Origin: Bacillus alkalisoli
GTDB lineage: Bacteria > Bacillota > Bacilli > Bacillales > Bacillaceae_I
Length of the DNA: 64,000 nucleotides
Assembly (NCBI RefSeq): GCF_002797415.1
Contig: NZ_KZ454944.1
Location: 891,745 to 955,744, forward strand
Reading direction: 5' to 3'
The notes below the pieces were generated by a model. That model did no database searches. It was not told the DNA's origin and was given only the letters and a program-made list of their open reading frames with translations. The translations under genes and the position numbers were made by a program. This document shows positions 34,552 to 44,238 of the stretch, piece by piece; position 1 is the stretch's first letter, and every line of letters begins with the position of its first letter.

Positions 34552-36141
34552 TTAAACTGTAGGACCACCAAGCTCTAACACTTCACGTGGGACAGAATTA
34601 AATTTTTCAAAGTTAGCTTTAAATTTACCAGCTAGTTCACGAGCTTTAGCATCATATGCTTCGTCGTTATTCCAAGTCTTCATAGGCTGTAACACTTCAT
34701 CTGGAACACCTGCAACATGTACAGGAATCTCAAGACCAAAGTATGGGTCCTTAGTAGTTTCTGCACTCGTTAATTCACCTTCAATAGCTGCTTGAACCAT
34801 TGCGCGTGTGTAAGAAAGCTTCATACGACTACCTACACCATATTCGCCACCAGTCCAACCAGTATTTACTAAAAATACTTGAACGTTGTGCTCATCAATT
34901 TTCTTCCCTAACATTTCAGCATAAACTGTTGCAGGAAGTGGTAAGAAAGGTGAGCCGAAACATGTAGAGAATGTTGCTTGTGGAGAAGTGATTCCACGCT
35001 CTGTACCAGCTAATTTACTTGTATACCCACTTAAGAAGTGGAACATTGCTTGCTCTTTTGATAATTTACTGATTGGAGGTAAAACTCCAGTAGCATCAGC
35101 AGTTAAGAAAACTATCGTTGTTGGGTGCCCAGCAACACTAGGGTCAACGATGTTATCCATTGCTTGTAGCGGATAAGCTGCACGAGTGTTTTCTGTTAAT
35201 GTAGAGTTATCATAGTCTGCAACACGAGAGTTCTCATCTAAAACAACATTTTCTAAAACAGATCCGAAGCGGATTGAATCAAAGATTTGTGGCTCTTTTT
35301 CACGAGTTAAGCCGATACATTTAGCGTAGCAACCACCTTCAATGTTAAATACACCAGTATTAGACCAACCGTGCTCATCATCACCGATTAGTTTGCGGTT
35401 AGCGTCTGCAGATAATGTTGTTTTACCAGTTCCGGAAAGACCAAAGAATAATGCAACATCGCCTTCACGTCCCACGTTTGCAGAACAGTGCATTGGCATG
35501 ATGCCTTCTTCAGGAAGTAAGTAGTTCATGATAGAGAAGATGGATTTCTTCATCTCTCCAGCATACTCTGTTCCACCAATTAATACGATTCTTTTACTGA
35601 ATGAAACTAAAATGAATGCTTCAGAATTTGTACCATCAACAGCTGGATCTGCCTTGAATGTAGGGGCAGAAACAATAGTAAAAGCTGTTTCGTGTTTTGC
35701 TAATTCTTCATCAGATGGACGAATGAACAATTGGTGTGCAAAAAGATTGTGCCAAGCAAATTCGTTTATTACTTGAATAGGTAGGCGATATTTTTCATCT
35801 GCACCAGCAAAACCTTTAAATACAAAAATTTCTTCTTTTTCACCTAAGTATTGAAGAACTTTTTCATATAAACGATCAAAAATATTTTCAGAGATTGGTT
35901 GGTTTACTTTACCCCAATCTACTTTACTTTTACTTACGTCATCTTCTACAACGAATTTATCTTTAGGGGATCTCCCTGTATATTTACCAGTTGTCGCCAG
36001 AATTGCGCCAGTGGAAGACAATGTTCCTTCATTACGGTTTAATATTTTCTCCACTAATTGCGGAACGGATAATTGAATTTGTGCATTTGTTCCATAAACT
36101 AATTTTGTTAAACCGCTTTCAATACCAACCGTTTTCATCAT
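34552..36141 (-). CDS. pckA: Phosphoenolpyruvate carboxykinase (ATP)
   Basis: 529 residues. It converts oxaloacetate plus ATP to PEP in gluconeogenesis. The kinase P-loop is [13 protein letters not shown]. Substrate and metal sites are [20 protein letters not shown] (metal His), [20 protein letters not shown] and the [10 protein letters not shown] region near the end. The ATG at 36141 has GGAGAG seven bases upstream; the next codon is also ATG. It is divergent from metK, as in B. subtilis. Confidence 0.96.
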   Translation of the reverse strand: MMKTVGIESGLTKLVYGTNAQIQLSVPQLVEKILNRNEGTLSSTGAILATTGKYTGRSPKDKFVVEDDVSKSKVDWGKVNQPISENIFDRLYEKVLQYLGEKEEIFVFKGFAGADEKYRLPIQVINEFAWHNLFAHQLFIRPSDEELAKHETAFTIVSAPTFKADPAVDGTNSEAFILVSFSKRIVLIGGTEYAGEMKKSIFSIMNYLLPEEGIMPMHCSANVGREGDVALFFGLSGTGKTTLSADANRKLIGDDEHGWSNTGVFNIEGGCYAKCIGLTREKEPQIFDSIRFGSVLENVVLDENSRVADYDNSTLTENTRAAYPLQAMDNIVDPSVAGHPTTIVFLTADATGVLPPISKLSKEQAMFHFLSGYTSKLAGTERGITSPQATFSTCFGSPFLPLPATVYAEMLGKKIDEHNVQVFLVNTGWTGGEYGVGSRMKLSYTRAMVQAAIEGELTSAETTKDPYFGLEIPVHVAGVPDEVLQPMKTWNNDEAYDAKARELAGKFKANFEKFNSVPREVLELGGPTV

Positions 36142-36450
36142 GGATAACTCTCCTTCAAATAAGTATTATGTTATTTCTCTAATAAAAAGTATAACACATT
36201 AACTGAAATAGTCCATACTAATTATCGTATTTTATGAAATAATAATTAAAATGGTTAGTATTATGACAAAAATTCTTCATATATATTTTCCACTTATTAT
36301 TAATGATAAAACACTTCGTTCATAGAAATATCATTCCCTTTCTTATTTTACTCCATTATGAAACAAACTCAACAAAAGAATTATAATTTCGTATCGTTTT
36401 TTGTTGACATGCAAGGTTTGACTACGTTAATATAAATCCTTGAACGGATA
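36142..36450. other. pckA/metK divergent intergenic region before the riboswitch
   Basis: About 300 AT-rich bases that should hold the pckA and metK promoters. I see no gene, no convincing operator and no repeat. Confidence 0.5.
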
Positions 36451-36609
36451 CTCTTATCCCGAGCTGGTGGAGGGACAGGCCCTATGAAACCCAGCAACCT
36501 GCTCATATTATGCGATTTCCTATAGGAACGCTTTGTTAAGAAATTTTTTCCACCTTGAGCAAAGGTGCTAACCTGACGCAAGGATGCTTATGCCCTTGAG
36601 CGATAAGAG
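36451..36609 (+). ncRNA. SAM-I (S-box) riboswitch aptamer
   Basis: P1 is a perfect 8-bp helix: CTCTTATC (36451) with GATAAGAG (36602). Conserved S-box blocks follow in order: GAGCTGGTGGAGGGACAGGC, CCTATGAAACCCAGCAACC, AAAGGTGCTAACCTGACGCA and GCCCTTGAGCGATAAGAG. It binds S-adenosylmethionine and switches the downstream terminator. The gene it controls, metK, makes SAM, so this is feedback control. Confidence 0.96.
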
Positions 36610-36630
36610 TGAAAGGCGAACGTAGTGATT

Positions 36631-36666
36631 AAAACCTTTCCTCAAATTTTTAGGGAAGGTTTTTTA
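36631..36666 (+). terminator. SAM riboswitch terminator
   Basis: AAAACCTTTCC / GGGAAGGTTTT stem followed by a T run, 21 bases after the aptamer. When SAM is bound it should form and stop metK transcription. Confidence 0.88.
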
Positions 36667-36908
36667 TATTTTGACACATGATAAGAAAGAAACTCAAAAC
36701 GACCAATACTTTTTAATAGAAGATAATGGACCGTCATTCTTTCATCTCAGGCTTGTCACTTAGTGTTACGTCTTAAGTAACAGATAAGCTAATTACTTAT
36801 CTTCTCATTCAAAGGGAAACTGGAGATCCGTATCAAAAATGGTGATTTCACCGCAATGTAACTCATATGTTACATACCTTTATAATTCCAAAGGAGGAAA
36901 CGGACAAA
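36667..36908 (+). other. Long second leader segment between riboswitch terminator and metK
   Basis: 242 bases without a gene. It contains small hairpins AGATAAG..CTTATCT (about 36782-36802) and GTAAC..GTTAC (about 36858-36874). A TTGACA at 36672 has no good -10 partner. It may hold a second promoter or another control element. Confidence 0.45.
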
Positions 36909-38108
36909 ATGACAAAACAACGTCGTTTATTTACTTCTGAGTCAGTAACAGAAGGACACCCGGATAAGATTTGTGACCAAATTTCAGATTCAATTCTAGA
37001 CGCTATTTTAGCAAATGATGCTAACGCTCGTGTTGCATGTGAAACTTCTGTAACAACTGGTTTAGTATTAGTGGCAGGAGAAATTACAACTTCTACTTAT
37101 GTAGACATCCCGAAAATTGTTCGTGAAACAATCCAAGGTATTGGTTATACTCGTGCAAAATACGGATTTGACGCGGAAACTTGTGCAGTATTAACTTCTA
37201 TTGATGAGCAATCTGCTGATATCGCAATGGGAGTTGACCAAGCATTAGAAGCTCGTGAAGGTCAAATGTCTGATGCGGAAATCGAAGCCATCGGTGCTGG
37301 TGACCAAGGATTAATGTTTGGTTTTGCATGTAATGAAACGAAAGAGTTAATGCCTCTTCCTATTTCATTATCACATAAATTAGCTCGTCGCTTAACGGAA
37401 GTAAGGAAAGACGAAATCTTACCTTACCTACGTCCAGATGGCAAAACTCAAGTAACAGTAGAATATGATGAGAACGACAAGCCTGAACGCATTGATACAA
37501 TCGTTATTTCAACACAACATCATCCGGAGGTTACGTTAGAGCAAATTCAACGTAACATTAAAGAGTATGTTATTAAGCCAGTTGTACCTGCTGAGTTAAT
37601 TGATGAAAACACGAAATACTTCATTAACCCAACAGGCCGTTTCGTAATCGGTGGTCCTCAAGGGGATGCTGGTTTAACTGGAAGAAAGATTATCGTTGAT
37701 ACGTACGGTGGATATGCTCGTCACGGCGGTGGTGCATTCTCTGGTAAGGATCCTACAAAAGTAGACCGTTCTGGTGCTTATGCTGCACGTTATGTTGCGA
37801 AAAACATCGTAGCTGCTGGCCTTGCTGACAAATGTGAAGTTCAGCTTGCATATGCAATTGGTGTAGCTCAACCAGTATCTATTGCAGTGGACACTTTCGG
37901 AACTGGGACAGTTACTGAAGAGAAATTAGTGGAACTTGTACGTAACAATTTTGATTTACGTCCAGCTGGAATTATCAAAATGTTAGACTTACGTCGTCCA
38001 ATTTATAAGCAAACAGCTGCTTATGGACATTTTGGCCGTAATGACTTAGATTTACCATGGGAGCAAACAGATAAAGCGGAAGCTTTAAAAGAGCAAGCAA
38101 ACGCATAA
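36909..38108 (+). CDS. metK: S-adenosylmethionine synthetase
   Basis: 399 residues from ATG 36909, after AAAGGAGGAAACGG; the track of in-frame codons continues upstream to 36867 but lies before this site. It makes SAM from methionine and ATP. Motifs: [19 protein letters not shown] (ATP/methionine site), [33 protein letters not shown] and [18 protein letters not shown]-like P-loop ([20 protein letters not shown]). Controlled by the SAM riboswitch 300 bases upstream. Confidence 0.97.
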   Translation: MTKQRRLFTSESVTEGHPDKICDQISDSILDAILANDANARVACETSVTTGLVLVAGEITTSTYVDIPKIVRETIQGIGYTRAKYGFDAETCAVLTSIDEQSADIAMGVDQALEAREGQMSDAEIEAIGAGDQGLMFGFACNETKELMPLPISLSHKLARRLTEVRKDEILPYLRPDGKTQVTVEYDENDKPERIDTIVISTQHHPEVTLEQIQRNIKEYVIKPVVPAELIDENTKYFINPTGRFVIGGPQGDAGLTGRKIIVDTYGGYARHGGGAFSGKDPTKVDRSGAYAARYVAKNIVAAGLADKCEVQLAYAIGVAQPVSIAVDTFGTGTVTEEKLVELVRNNFDLRPAGIIKMLDLRRPIYKQTAAYGHFGRNDLDLPWEQTDKAEALKEQANA

Positions 38109-38110
38109 TT

Positions 38111-38150
38111 TAAAATACCACTATCTTTTGAAGGTAGTGGTATTTTTTTA
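38111..38150 (+). terminator. Terminator of metK
   Basis: AATACCACTATC / GGTAGTGGTATT stem followed by TTTTTTT. Confidence 0.85.
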
Positions 38151-38478
38151 AAAAATATATGTTCAAGCATAGTGTTAATAATCAAATACTAATACATGTT
38201 GATTTCCGTGCAAGCTTGAGGCTTAAAAATAAAAATATTTTGTCGTGAAAACTTTTTAAAGCAATTGAGGGTAGTATATAAGAGAATAAAATATAGTTGG
38301 CATTAAAATCCTAAAGGAATTTATTAAAAAAATGTCGAAAAATAGAGAAAAGAATTTCTTTTTATTATTACTATTCTAGTATATTCTCAAAGTATTTAGG
38401 AAAACTAATACTATTTTTAGTGGAAAATGGGTATTTATTTTAATAGATAACTTTAATGCTTACTAAAGAGGTGTAATT
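38151..38478. other. metK-asnB intergenic region
   Basis: 328 bases, AT-rich. No gene, T-box or clear repeat is visible. It should hold the asnB promoter. GAGGTG at 38469 is the asnB ribosome site. Confidence 0.5.
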
Positions 38479-40389
38479 ATGTGTGGTTTTGTCGGATTTT
38501 ATTCTAAGTATGGGAAAGCAAATGAATATGGTCAGATGGAAGAGATGCTTTCTGCAATACATCATCGTGGACCAGATGACACTGGAGTTTTTCAAGATGA
38601 GTGGGTTCAATTTGGGTTTAAAAGACTTAGTATTATTGATTTAGAAAATGGTGCACAACCGTTGAACGACTACTCAAAACGTTATTGGATCATCTTTAAT
38701 GGTGAAATCTATAACTATGTTGAATTAAGAAAAAAATTAGTGGAGCAAGGGTATCCATTTCAAACTGAATCAGATACAGAAGTCATTATAGCTCTTTACT
38801 CTTTATATAAAGAAGAAAGTGTGAAGTACTTAGAAGGAATGTTTAGTTTTTTAATATGGGACACAGAAGAAAAATCTCTATTTGGTGCACGTGACCCATT
38901 CGGTATTAAACCTTTGTTCTATTATGAAAACGAAGAAGCGTTTATTTTTGCATCAGAAGTGAAAAGTGTTTTTCAAGGTATTCCCGTTGAAGAGTCGATC
39001 GATGAGACTCAACTTCAACACTATTTAACCTTTCAATATGTACCAGAGCCAAACACATTATTTCCATCTATAAAAAAGGTGAAGCCAGGTCACTATTTTA
39101 CACTAGATAAGAAAAATGGTTTACAATTTACGGAATACTGGCATCCAACTTTCCATCCAGTTGCACAATCAGAAAAAGGTTTAGAAAACCATATTCAGGA
39201 AGTGCTAAGGGAATCCGTTAAAAAACATATGCGCAGTGATGTGCCTGTAGGTTGTTTCTTATCTGGTGGTATTGACTCGACGATTGTCGCAACTCTTTCT
39301 AAAGAGTTTAATCCTAATATTAAAACATTCTCTGTTGGGTTTGAGATAGATGGATATAGTGAAATAGATGTTGCGAAAAAGACAGCTGAGGCTTTAGGTG
39401 TTGAAAACATTAGTTATAACATTAAGCCGGATGAATTTATTAAAGAGTTACCAAAAATAATTTGGCATTTAGATGACCCTGTTGCAGACCCTGCAGCCAT
39501 ACCTTTATATTTTCTAGCTAGAACTGCTAGAGAGCACGTTACCGTTGCTTTATCTGGAGAGGGTGCGGATGAACTTTTCGGAGGGTATAACATTTACCGC
39601 GAGCCACAATCGTTAAAAATGTTTGAATACATTCCTGATACGTTAAAGAAAAGTTTAATGAAAATATCTATGTCGATGCCTGATGGAATGAAAGGGAAGA
39701 GCTTCATTTTACGAGGATGTACTCCGATAGAAGAAAGATTTATTGGCAATGCAAAAATATTTACAGAAGAAGAAAAAGCAGCTTTCTTTAAAGGTTATAA
39801 CAGAAATGTAAATTATCGACAAGTTACACAAAGTATTTATGACTTTGCAAAAGAGTACGACGATATCACGAAGATGCAATATGTTGATATGCATACTTGG
39901 TTAAAAGGGGATATCTTAGTAAAAGCAGATAAAATGTCGATGGCACATTCCTTAGAAGTACGCGTTCCGTTTCTAGATAAAGTAGTGTTTGAAGCTGCGT
40001 CGTCTATCTCTAAAAATTTAAAAGTAAATGCTACTCAAACGAAAACATTACTTAGAAACGCGGTTACTGGACTTATTCCTGAGCATGTTACAAATAGAAG
40101 AAAGTTAGGTTTCCCTGTACCGCTACGAGTTTGGCTTAAAGATGATTTATATGACTGGGCGAAGATGCTTATTCAAAATAGTGCTGCTGCCGAGCAATAC
40201 TTTCACCAATCGTACTTGTTAAAGCTATTAGATGATCACCGTGCTGGAGTGAGTGACAATAGCCGTAAACTATGGACTGTATTTGTATTTTTAATTTGGT
40301 ATAGTTTATATGTAGAACAATATCAACAAAAAATGGAGAAGTATGAGTGGTTGAGTACGAAGAGAGAAATTGTTGAAAGTGGAGCATGA
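38479..40389 (+). CDS. asnB: Asparagine synthetase (glutamine-hydrolysing)
   Basis: 636 residues. Class II glutamine amidotransferase domain at the N-terminus: catalytic Cys2 (MCGFVGFYS), HHRGPDDTGVF, LSIIDLENGAQPL and FNGEIYNYVELR. The synthetase domain has the pyrophosphatase loop FLSGGIDSTIVATLS and ALSGEGADELFGGYNIYR, plus VRVPFLDK later. It makes asparagine from aspartate, glutamine and ATP. The metK-asnB order is as in B. subtilis. Length is close to the B. subtilis protein. Confidence 0.96.
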   Translation: MCGFVGFYSKYGKANEYGQMEEMLSAIHHRGPDDTGVFQDEWVQFGFKRLSIIDLENGAQPLNDYSKRYWIIFNGEIYNYVELRKKLVEQGYPFQTESDTEVIIALYSLYKEESVKYLEGMFSFLIWDTEEKSLFGARDPFGIKPLFYYENEEAFIFASEVKSVFQGIPVEESIDETQLQHYLTFQYVPEPNTLFPSIKKVKPGHYFTLDKKNGLQFTEYWHPTFHPVAQSEKGLENHIQEVLRESVKKHMRSDVPVGCFLSGGIDSTIVATLSKEFNPNIKTFSVGFEIDGYSEIDVAKKTAEALGVENISYNIKPDEFIKELPKIIWHLDDPVADPAAIPLYFLARTAREHVTVALSGEGADELFGGYNIYREPQSLKMFEYIPDTLKKSLMKISMSMPDGMKGKSFILRGCTPIEERFIGNAKIFTEEEKAAFFKGYNRNVNYRQVTQSIYDFAKEYDDITKMQYVDMHTWLKGDILVKADKMSMAHSLEVRVPFLDKVVFEAASSISKNLKVNATQTKTLLRNAVTGLIPEHVTNRRKLGFPVPLRVWLKDDLYDWAKMLIQNSAAAEQYFHQSYLLKLLDDHRAGVSDNSRKLWTVFVFLIWYSLYVEQYQQKMEKYEWLSTKREIVESGA

Positions 40390-40438
40390 ATTATCTAATA
40401 AAATGAGGCTGTGACAAAACCCAGTGAATTAAATGGAA

Positions 40439-40479
40439 GAGGCCTGTAAGAACATTTTTGTTCTTGCGGGCCTCTTATT
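40439..40479 (+). terminator. Hairpin terminator after asnB
   Basis: GAGGCCTGTAAGAACA / TGTTCTTGCGGGCCTC stem with a four-base loop, followed by TTATT. Confidence 0.75.
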
Positions 40480-40540
40480 GATGGAACAAAGGTATTATCC
40501 GAGTCGAACGAAAGAAAGTCCTTGAATCACTCTCTACACA

Positions 40541-40760
40541 AAAGAACTTCATCAGCCCTATGAAGTTCAACTACAACAAATTTTTAACGCCAGATGAACT
40601 TCATCGGGCATATGAAGTTTATCTACAACTATATATTAACGCTAGATGAACTTCATCAACCTTATGAAGTTCAAGCACAACCAATTTTTAACGCCAGATG
40701 AACTTCATCAGCCTTATGAAGCAACTACAACAAATTTTTAACGGCAGACGAACTTCATAA
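40541..40760. repeat. 52-bp hairpin tandem array, second locus (about 4.5 units)
   Basis: Units start near 40541, 40593, 40645, 40697 and 40747 (spacing 52, 52, 52, then 50). The unit is GATGAACTTCATC, a short loop, TATGAAGTTCA, then an ACTACAACAAATTTTTAACG spacer. TGAACTTCAT and ATGAAGTTCA form a perfect 10-bp stem. It matches the diverged end of the 33.7-34.4 kb array in sequence, period and hairpin layout. Confidence 0.88.
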
Positions 40761-40788
40761 GACCTTTTTGTCCCAGCCTCTATTTAAA

Positions 40789-41934
40789 TTAAGCCAGTAT
40801 TTTCGCATTCTTTTCACTCGTTAGTACTTTATTGTATTCTTCTAACAAGTTATGAAAGATAGTATCCCAGCTTTGTGAGAGGGCATAGTTTCTTCCGTTT
40901 ACAGACATTTCATTTCTCCACAAATCGTCTGATAAAATCGTTTTGATTGCAATCGAAAAGTCATCTATATTTTTTTCTTCACATAATATCCCGGTTTCTT
41001 TATTCTTTATAATTGTTTTTACTCCCCCAGCATTTGCTCCTATGACAGGGGTACCACAAGCAAGGGATTCCAATACAACATTCCCGAAAGTTTCCGTTGC
41101 AGATGGGAAGACAAGCAAGTCAGAATTTGCGTATGCTTCTACTAATTGTGGTCCGTCAAGGAAGCCAGCAAAGGTCATGTTTGATGGTGCAGTATTCTGT
41201 AGTTCTTCTTTTGAAGGACCATCTCCTACGATAAGCCAGTGGACATTTTCTTGAATGTTTTTTGGAAGCTTATTTGCCATTTTAGGTAGCATAAAGATAT
41301 CTTTTTCTGGTGCGAGCCTACCAACATATAATAAAACATGCTTTTCTTTTATATTAAATTTGTCTTTGAAGCTACCTTTGTTGAATGAGGGCTTAAAGAT
41401 AGTGCAATCTACCCCACGTGACCAGATAGAAAGATTAGTAAAACCGAATTTTTGAAGATGTTCTCTTGTGACTGTTGATGGGACAAATATTTTACTTAGT
41501 GTTCGATGAAACCATCGCATATATTTCCATAAAAGGGGGTTTAAAAACTGTAAATCATAGTACTCTAAATATTTATCAAAATCGGTATGGTAAGAGCCAA
41601 CTACAGGAATATCCAACTTCTTCGCATAATGAAGGCCACATAGCCCTATATTAAAAGGTGTGGCAACGTGAATAATGTCTGGTTTGAAGGTTAAGAGTTC
41701 TTCTTTAACATGGAGGACGTTAGGTAAAGCGAGCCTACATTCTGGATAAAGGAAAAATGGAAGGCTAGTAAAACGATGAACATGGTTATTGTAAATACTC
41801 TCATTTGAACTCTCAGGAGCAAATACTCGATATTGTATGTTGTTTCTCTCTAGGTGATCAGTAAAACGCTTTAGTGTTCTAGCTACTCCATTAACATCCG
41901 GAGCAAACGTATCAGTAAAAATAGCGATTTTCAT
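40789..41934 (-). CDS. GT4-family glycosyltransferase
   Basis: 381 residues. GT-B fold: N-terminal MKIAIFTDTFAPDVNGVART with the glycine-rich acceptor loop, IIHVATPFNIG and GSYHTDFDKYLEYY. The donor domain has LLYVGRLAPEKD, WLIVGDGPSKEEL and the E-x7-E motif in PSATETFGNVVLESLACGTP. This resembles MgtA-type mannosyl/glucosyl transferases acting on lipid acceptors. The sugar and acceptor are not known. It is followed 57 bases later (minus strand order reversed) by a PAP2 phosphatase gene, suggesting envelope lipid work. Confidence 0.87.
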   Translation of the reverse strand: MKIAIFTDTFAPDVNGVARTLKRFTDHLERNNIQYRVFAPESSNESIYNNHVHRFTSLPFFLYPECRLALPNVLHVKEELLTFKPDIIHVATPFNIGLCGLHYAKKLDIPVVGSYHTDFDKYLEYYDLQFLNPLLWKYMRWFHRTLSKIFVPSTVTREHLQKFGFTNLSIWSRGVDCTIFKPSFNKGSFKDKFNIKEKHVLLYVGRLAPEKDIFMLPKMANKLPKNIQENVHWLIVGDGPSKEELQNTAPSNMTFAGFLDGPQLVEAYANSDLLVFPSATETFGNVVLESLACGTPVIGANAGGVKTIIKNKETGILCEEKNIDDFSIAIKTILSDDLWRNEMSVNGRNYALSQSWDTIFHNLLEEYNKVLTSEKNAKILA

Positions 41935-41991
41935 GATAACCCTCCAATAATAATTGACTTAATTCATAGTCATTTTTCTAACAAAGCCTAT

Positions 41992-42531
41992 TTATAAAAC
42001 AGTTAGAACAACTAGAGTAAATGCTACAACACCAGACACCCCTCCGAGCAGAGCTCCAGCTAATACATCAGAAGGATAATGTAAACCTAAGTAAATTCTT
42101 GAAATTCCAACAGAAACCGCAATAGGTAATAAAATAAACAGTAGTGCAGGTTGATACATAAGAAATGGTGTTATGATTGAAAAGATAGCAGTTGTATGAC
42201 CTGATGGAAATGAATGGTCTTTTAGCGGGTTTGTTGTAACATTTATTTCATCCAATGCTAAATAAGGTCTGCGGCGAGGATAAATCTTCTTAGCAATTGC
42301 TACAGGAATATGACTAACCGTAAGTGCTAAAAGTGACGACATGGCTGTGAATTTTAAGTTGCCTGATGTAAGTAAAATAATGAGCAAGACAGAGCTTATT
42401 GAAAGTGTTGCCCCCCCTACATGTGTAATGGTTTGAAAGAAACGGTTAATCATTTTATTATGAAAATGCTGGTTGACGAGTCGAAATAAATGGCATTCCA
42501 TTTCATAAAAATGATGAAGTAATTTATCCAT
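41992..42531 (-). CDS. PAP2-family membrane phosphatase
   Basis: 179 residues from ATG 42531 (MDKLLHHFYEMECHLFRL), with AAAGAGG eleven bases upstream. Upstream in-frame codons up to 42660 overlap the ytoA terminator and are rejected. The three PAP2 motifs are present: KKIYPRRRPY (KxxxxxxRP), FPSGHTTA (PSGH) and SRIYLGLHYPSD (SRxxxxxHxxxD). About five membrane helices. Such enzymes dephosphorylate undecaprenyl diphosphate or phosphatidylglycerol phosphate; the precise lipid is open. Confidence 0.88.
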   Translation of the reverse strand: MDKLLHHFYEMECHLFRLVNQHFHNKMINRFFQTITHVGGATLSISSVLLIILLTSGNLKFTAMSSLLALTVSHIPVAIAKKIYPRRRPYLALDEINVTTNPLKDHSFPSGHTTAIFSIITPFLMYQPALLFILLPIAVSVGISRIYLGLHYPSDVLAGALLGGVSGVVAFTLVVLTVL

Positions 42532-42645
42532 TAACAATACCTCTTTTCTCTTGTCTTTCCCTACTATAACTATTCTTAATTCTAAATGGATAATATTTAG
42601 AATTTGCAAATTATTTGTAAAGATATTATTTAAAATTTCGCGTGC

Positions 42646-42686
42646 AAAAAAACACTGCAACTTAGAGATTTGCAGTGTTTTTGTTT
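42646..42686 (-). terminator. Terminator of ytoA
   Basis: AAACACTGCAA / TTGCAGTGTTT stem with a nine-base loop; TTTTTTT follows on the minus strand. Confidence 0.85.
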
Positions 42687-42714
42687 AACATGATGAAAAT
42701 GTTGGTAATTAGTA

Positions 42715-43233
42715 TTATGAATCAATAGATTTATAATACTGCCCTTTTTCTACGTATTCAGTTCGAATACGGTGCATATCTTTTCGGTCTTCTTCCGTCA
42801 ATTCTCTTACTACTTTTACTGGTCGACCGAAAGCTAACGTATTTGGAGGTATTTTTTTACCTGGTGGGACAAGACTGCCTGCACCAATGAATGCGCCTTC
42901 ACCAATTTCAGCGCCGTCTAACACAATTGAACCCATTCCAATAAGGGCGCTTTTCCTAATAATTGAACTATGTAACGTGCATTGATGGCCAATTGTAACG
43001 TCATCTTCGATTAATAATGTTTTATTTGGGCTTTGATGTAACATTGATTGGTCTTGAATGTTCACTCGATCTCCGATTATTGTTGGTGCTACATCGCCTC
43101 TAATAACGGTATGAAACCAAATGCTACATTCTTTTCCTATCGTTACATCACCAGTAATAACAGCGTAATCTGCTACGTATGTAGTGGGATCAATGTTAGG
43201 GAATTTATCATGATAAGGAATAATTTTACTCAT
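42715..43233 (-). CDS. ytoA: Gamma-carbonic-anhydrase-like hexapeptide protein YtoA
   Basis: 172 residues. A left-handed beta-helix built of hexapeptide repeats (VADYAVITGDVTIGKECSIW, VIRGDVAPTIIGDRVNIQDQ). Metal His residues are in QDQSMLHQS and IGHQCTLHSS, as in gamma-carbonic anhydrases (YrdA/CaiE-like). Enzyme activity is unproven in this group. Size and position match YtoA of B. subtilis. Divergent from ytpA. Confidence 0.88.
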   Translation of the reverse strand: MSKIIPYHDKFPNIDPTTYVADYAVITGDVTIGKECSIWFHTVIRGDVAPTIIGDRVNIQDQSMLHQSPNKTLLIEDDVTIGHQCTLHSSIIRKSALIGMGSIVLDGAEIGEGAFIGAGSLVPPGKKIPPNTLAFGRPVKVVRELTEEDRKDMHRIRTEYVEKGQYYKSIDS

Positions 43234-43379
43234 CTTTTTTCTCCAATCTTCTTATGATATATTCTTATTTTATCAAAACAAAAGGTGATTGAAAATTTTC
43301 ATTGTATATATTGAATACAATGAGAGTGATACATTAAAATTTATAATACAACCATTTGTACTAAAGGGAGAGGACACAC

Positions 43380-44174
43380 ATGCGAAAATGGTTAACAGAG
43401 AAAGACCCGAAAGGAACGATTGTTATTGTACATGGTGCTTTAGAGTATCATGGTCGATATAAATGGTTAGTCGAAAAGTTTAATGAAGTTGGATACCATG
43501 TTGTTATGGGGGATTTACCTGGACAAGGTTTGTCAACGAGAAGAAGAGGACATATTTATAGTTTTGACGAATATATGGATGAGATTGAATTATGGATAAA
43601 AGAGGCATACTTGTTAGAGCCTCCAGTATTTGTATTAGGTCATAGTATGGGTGCATTAGCAGTTATTCGTACTTTACAAGAAAAAAAGGAATTATTGTTA
43701 AATGGCATTATATTGTCTTCGCCCTGCTTAGGTTTAGCACGTTATCCGAACAAAGCGGTTGAATTTATCTCTCGAGGTCTAAATGTTGTAAAACCGACTA
43801 TGTTGTTTAATGCTGATATTACGTTATCAAAGGTAACAAGAAATAGAGAAGTACAGGAAGTTGGTAAAAAAGATACGCTATATGTGAAAAAAGTGTCAGT
43901 GAGATGGTACCGGGAATTGTTAGAAGCGATTAAATTGGCCCAATTAAAAACAAACGAACTTCCAAAACATGTACCACTTCTTGTCATGCAAGCAGGTGAA
44001 GACCTTATTGTTAATAAGGAAGATACGGTTCAATGGTTTAATCTTTTTAAAGGGAAAAATAAAACTTATGTCGAATGGGAAGGGTTATATCATGAAATTT
44101 TTAATGAACCTGAAAGAGAGGAAGTATTTCGGTATGCCTTCTCATTTGTTGAAATGCATTTAAAGGGGAATTAA
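43380..44174 (+). CDS. ytpA: Monoacylglycerol lipase/lysophospholipase-like hydrolase YtpA
   Basis: 264 residues. Alpha/beta hydrolase with VHGALEYHGRYKWL, DLPGQGLSTRRRGH, GHSMGAL (nucleophile Ser), LVMQAGEDLIVNKE (acid) and GLYHEIFNEP (base). In B. subtilis YtpA is a phospholipase linked to bacilysocin, the lysophospholipid antibiotic. The site is GGGAGAGG. It precedes ytpB by 64 bases, an operon conserved in Bacillus. Confidence 0.9.
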   Translation: MRKWLTEKDPKGTIVIVHGALEYHGRYKWLVEKFNEVGYHVVMGDLPGQGLSTRRRGHIYSFDEYMDEIELWIKEAYLLEPPVFVLGHSMGALAVIRTLQEKKELLLNGIILSSPCLGLARYPNKAVEFISRGLNVVKPTMLFNADITLSKVTRNREVQEVGKKDTLYVKKVSVRWYRELLEAIKLAQLKTNELPKHVPLLVMQAGEDLIVNKEDTVQWFNLFKGKNKTYVEWEGLYHEIFNEPEREEVFRYAFSFVEMHLKGN

Positions 44175-44238
44175 TTTCATATACGGTTTATTTTCGTATA
44201 TAAATGAGATTATGAACCTTACTAAAGGAAGTGATTAG

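Larger units (their letters stand above)
40405..40780. repeat. Inverted-repeat-bounded intergenic element containing a terminator and hairpin array
   Basis: GAGGCTGTGACAAAA (40405-40419) and TTTTGTCCCAGCCTC (40766-40780) are inverted copies with one mismatch. They enclose the asnB terminator hairpin and the 52-bp array. It covers nearly the whole asnB/glycosyltransferase gap. Confidence 0.75.

Noticed and set aside
36381-36581. Minus-strand open frame over the metK leader
   Set aside because: It is antisense to the clear SAM riboswitch.
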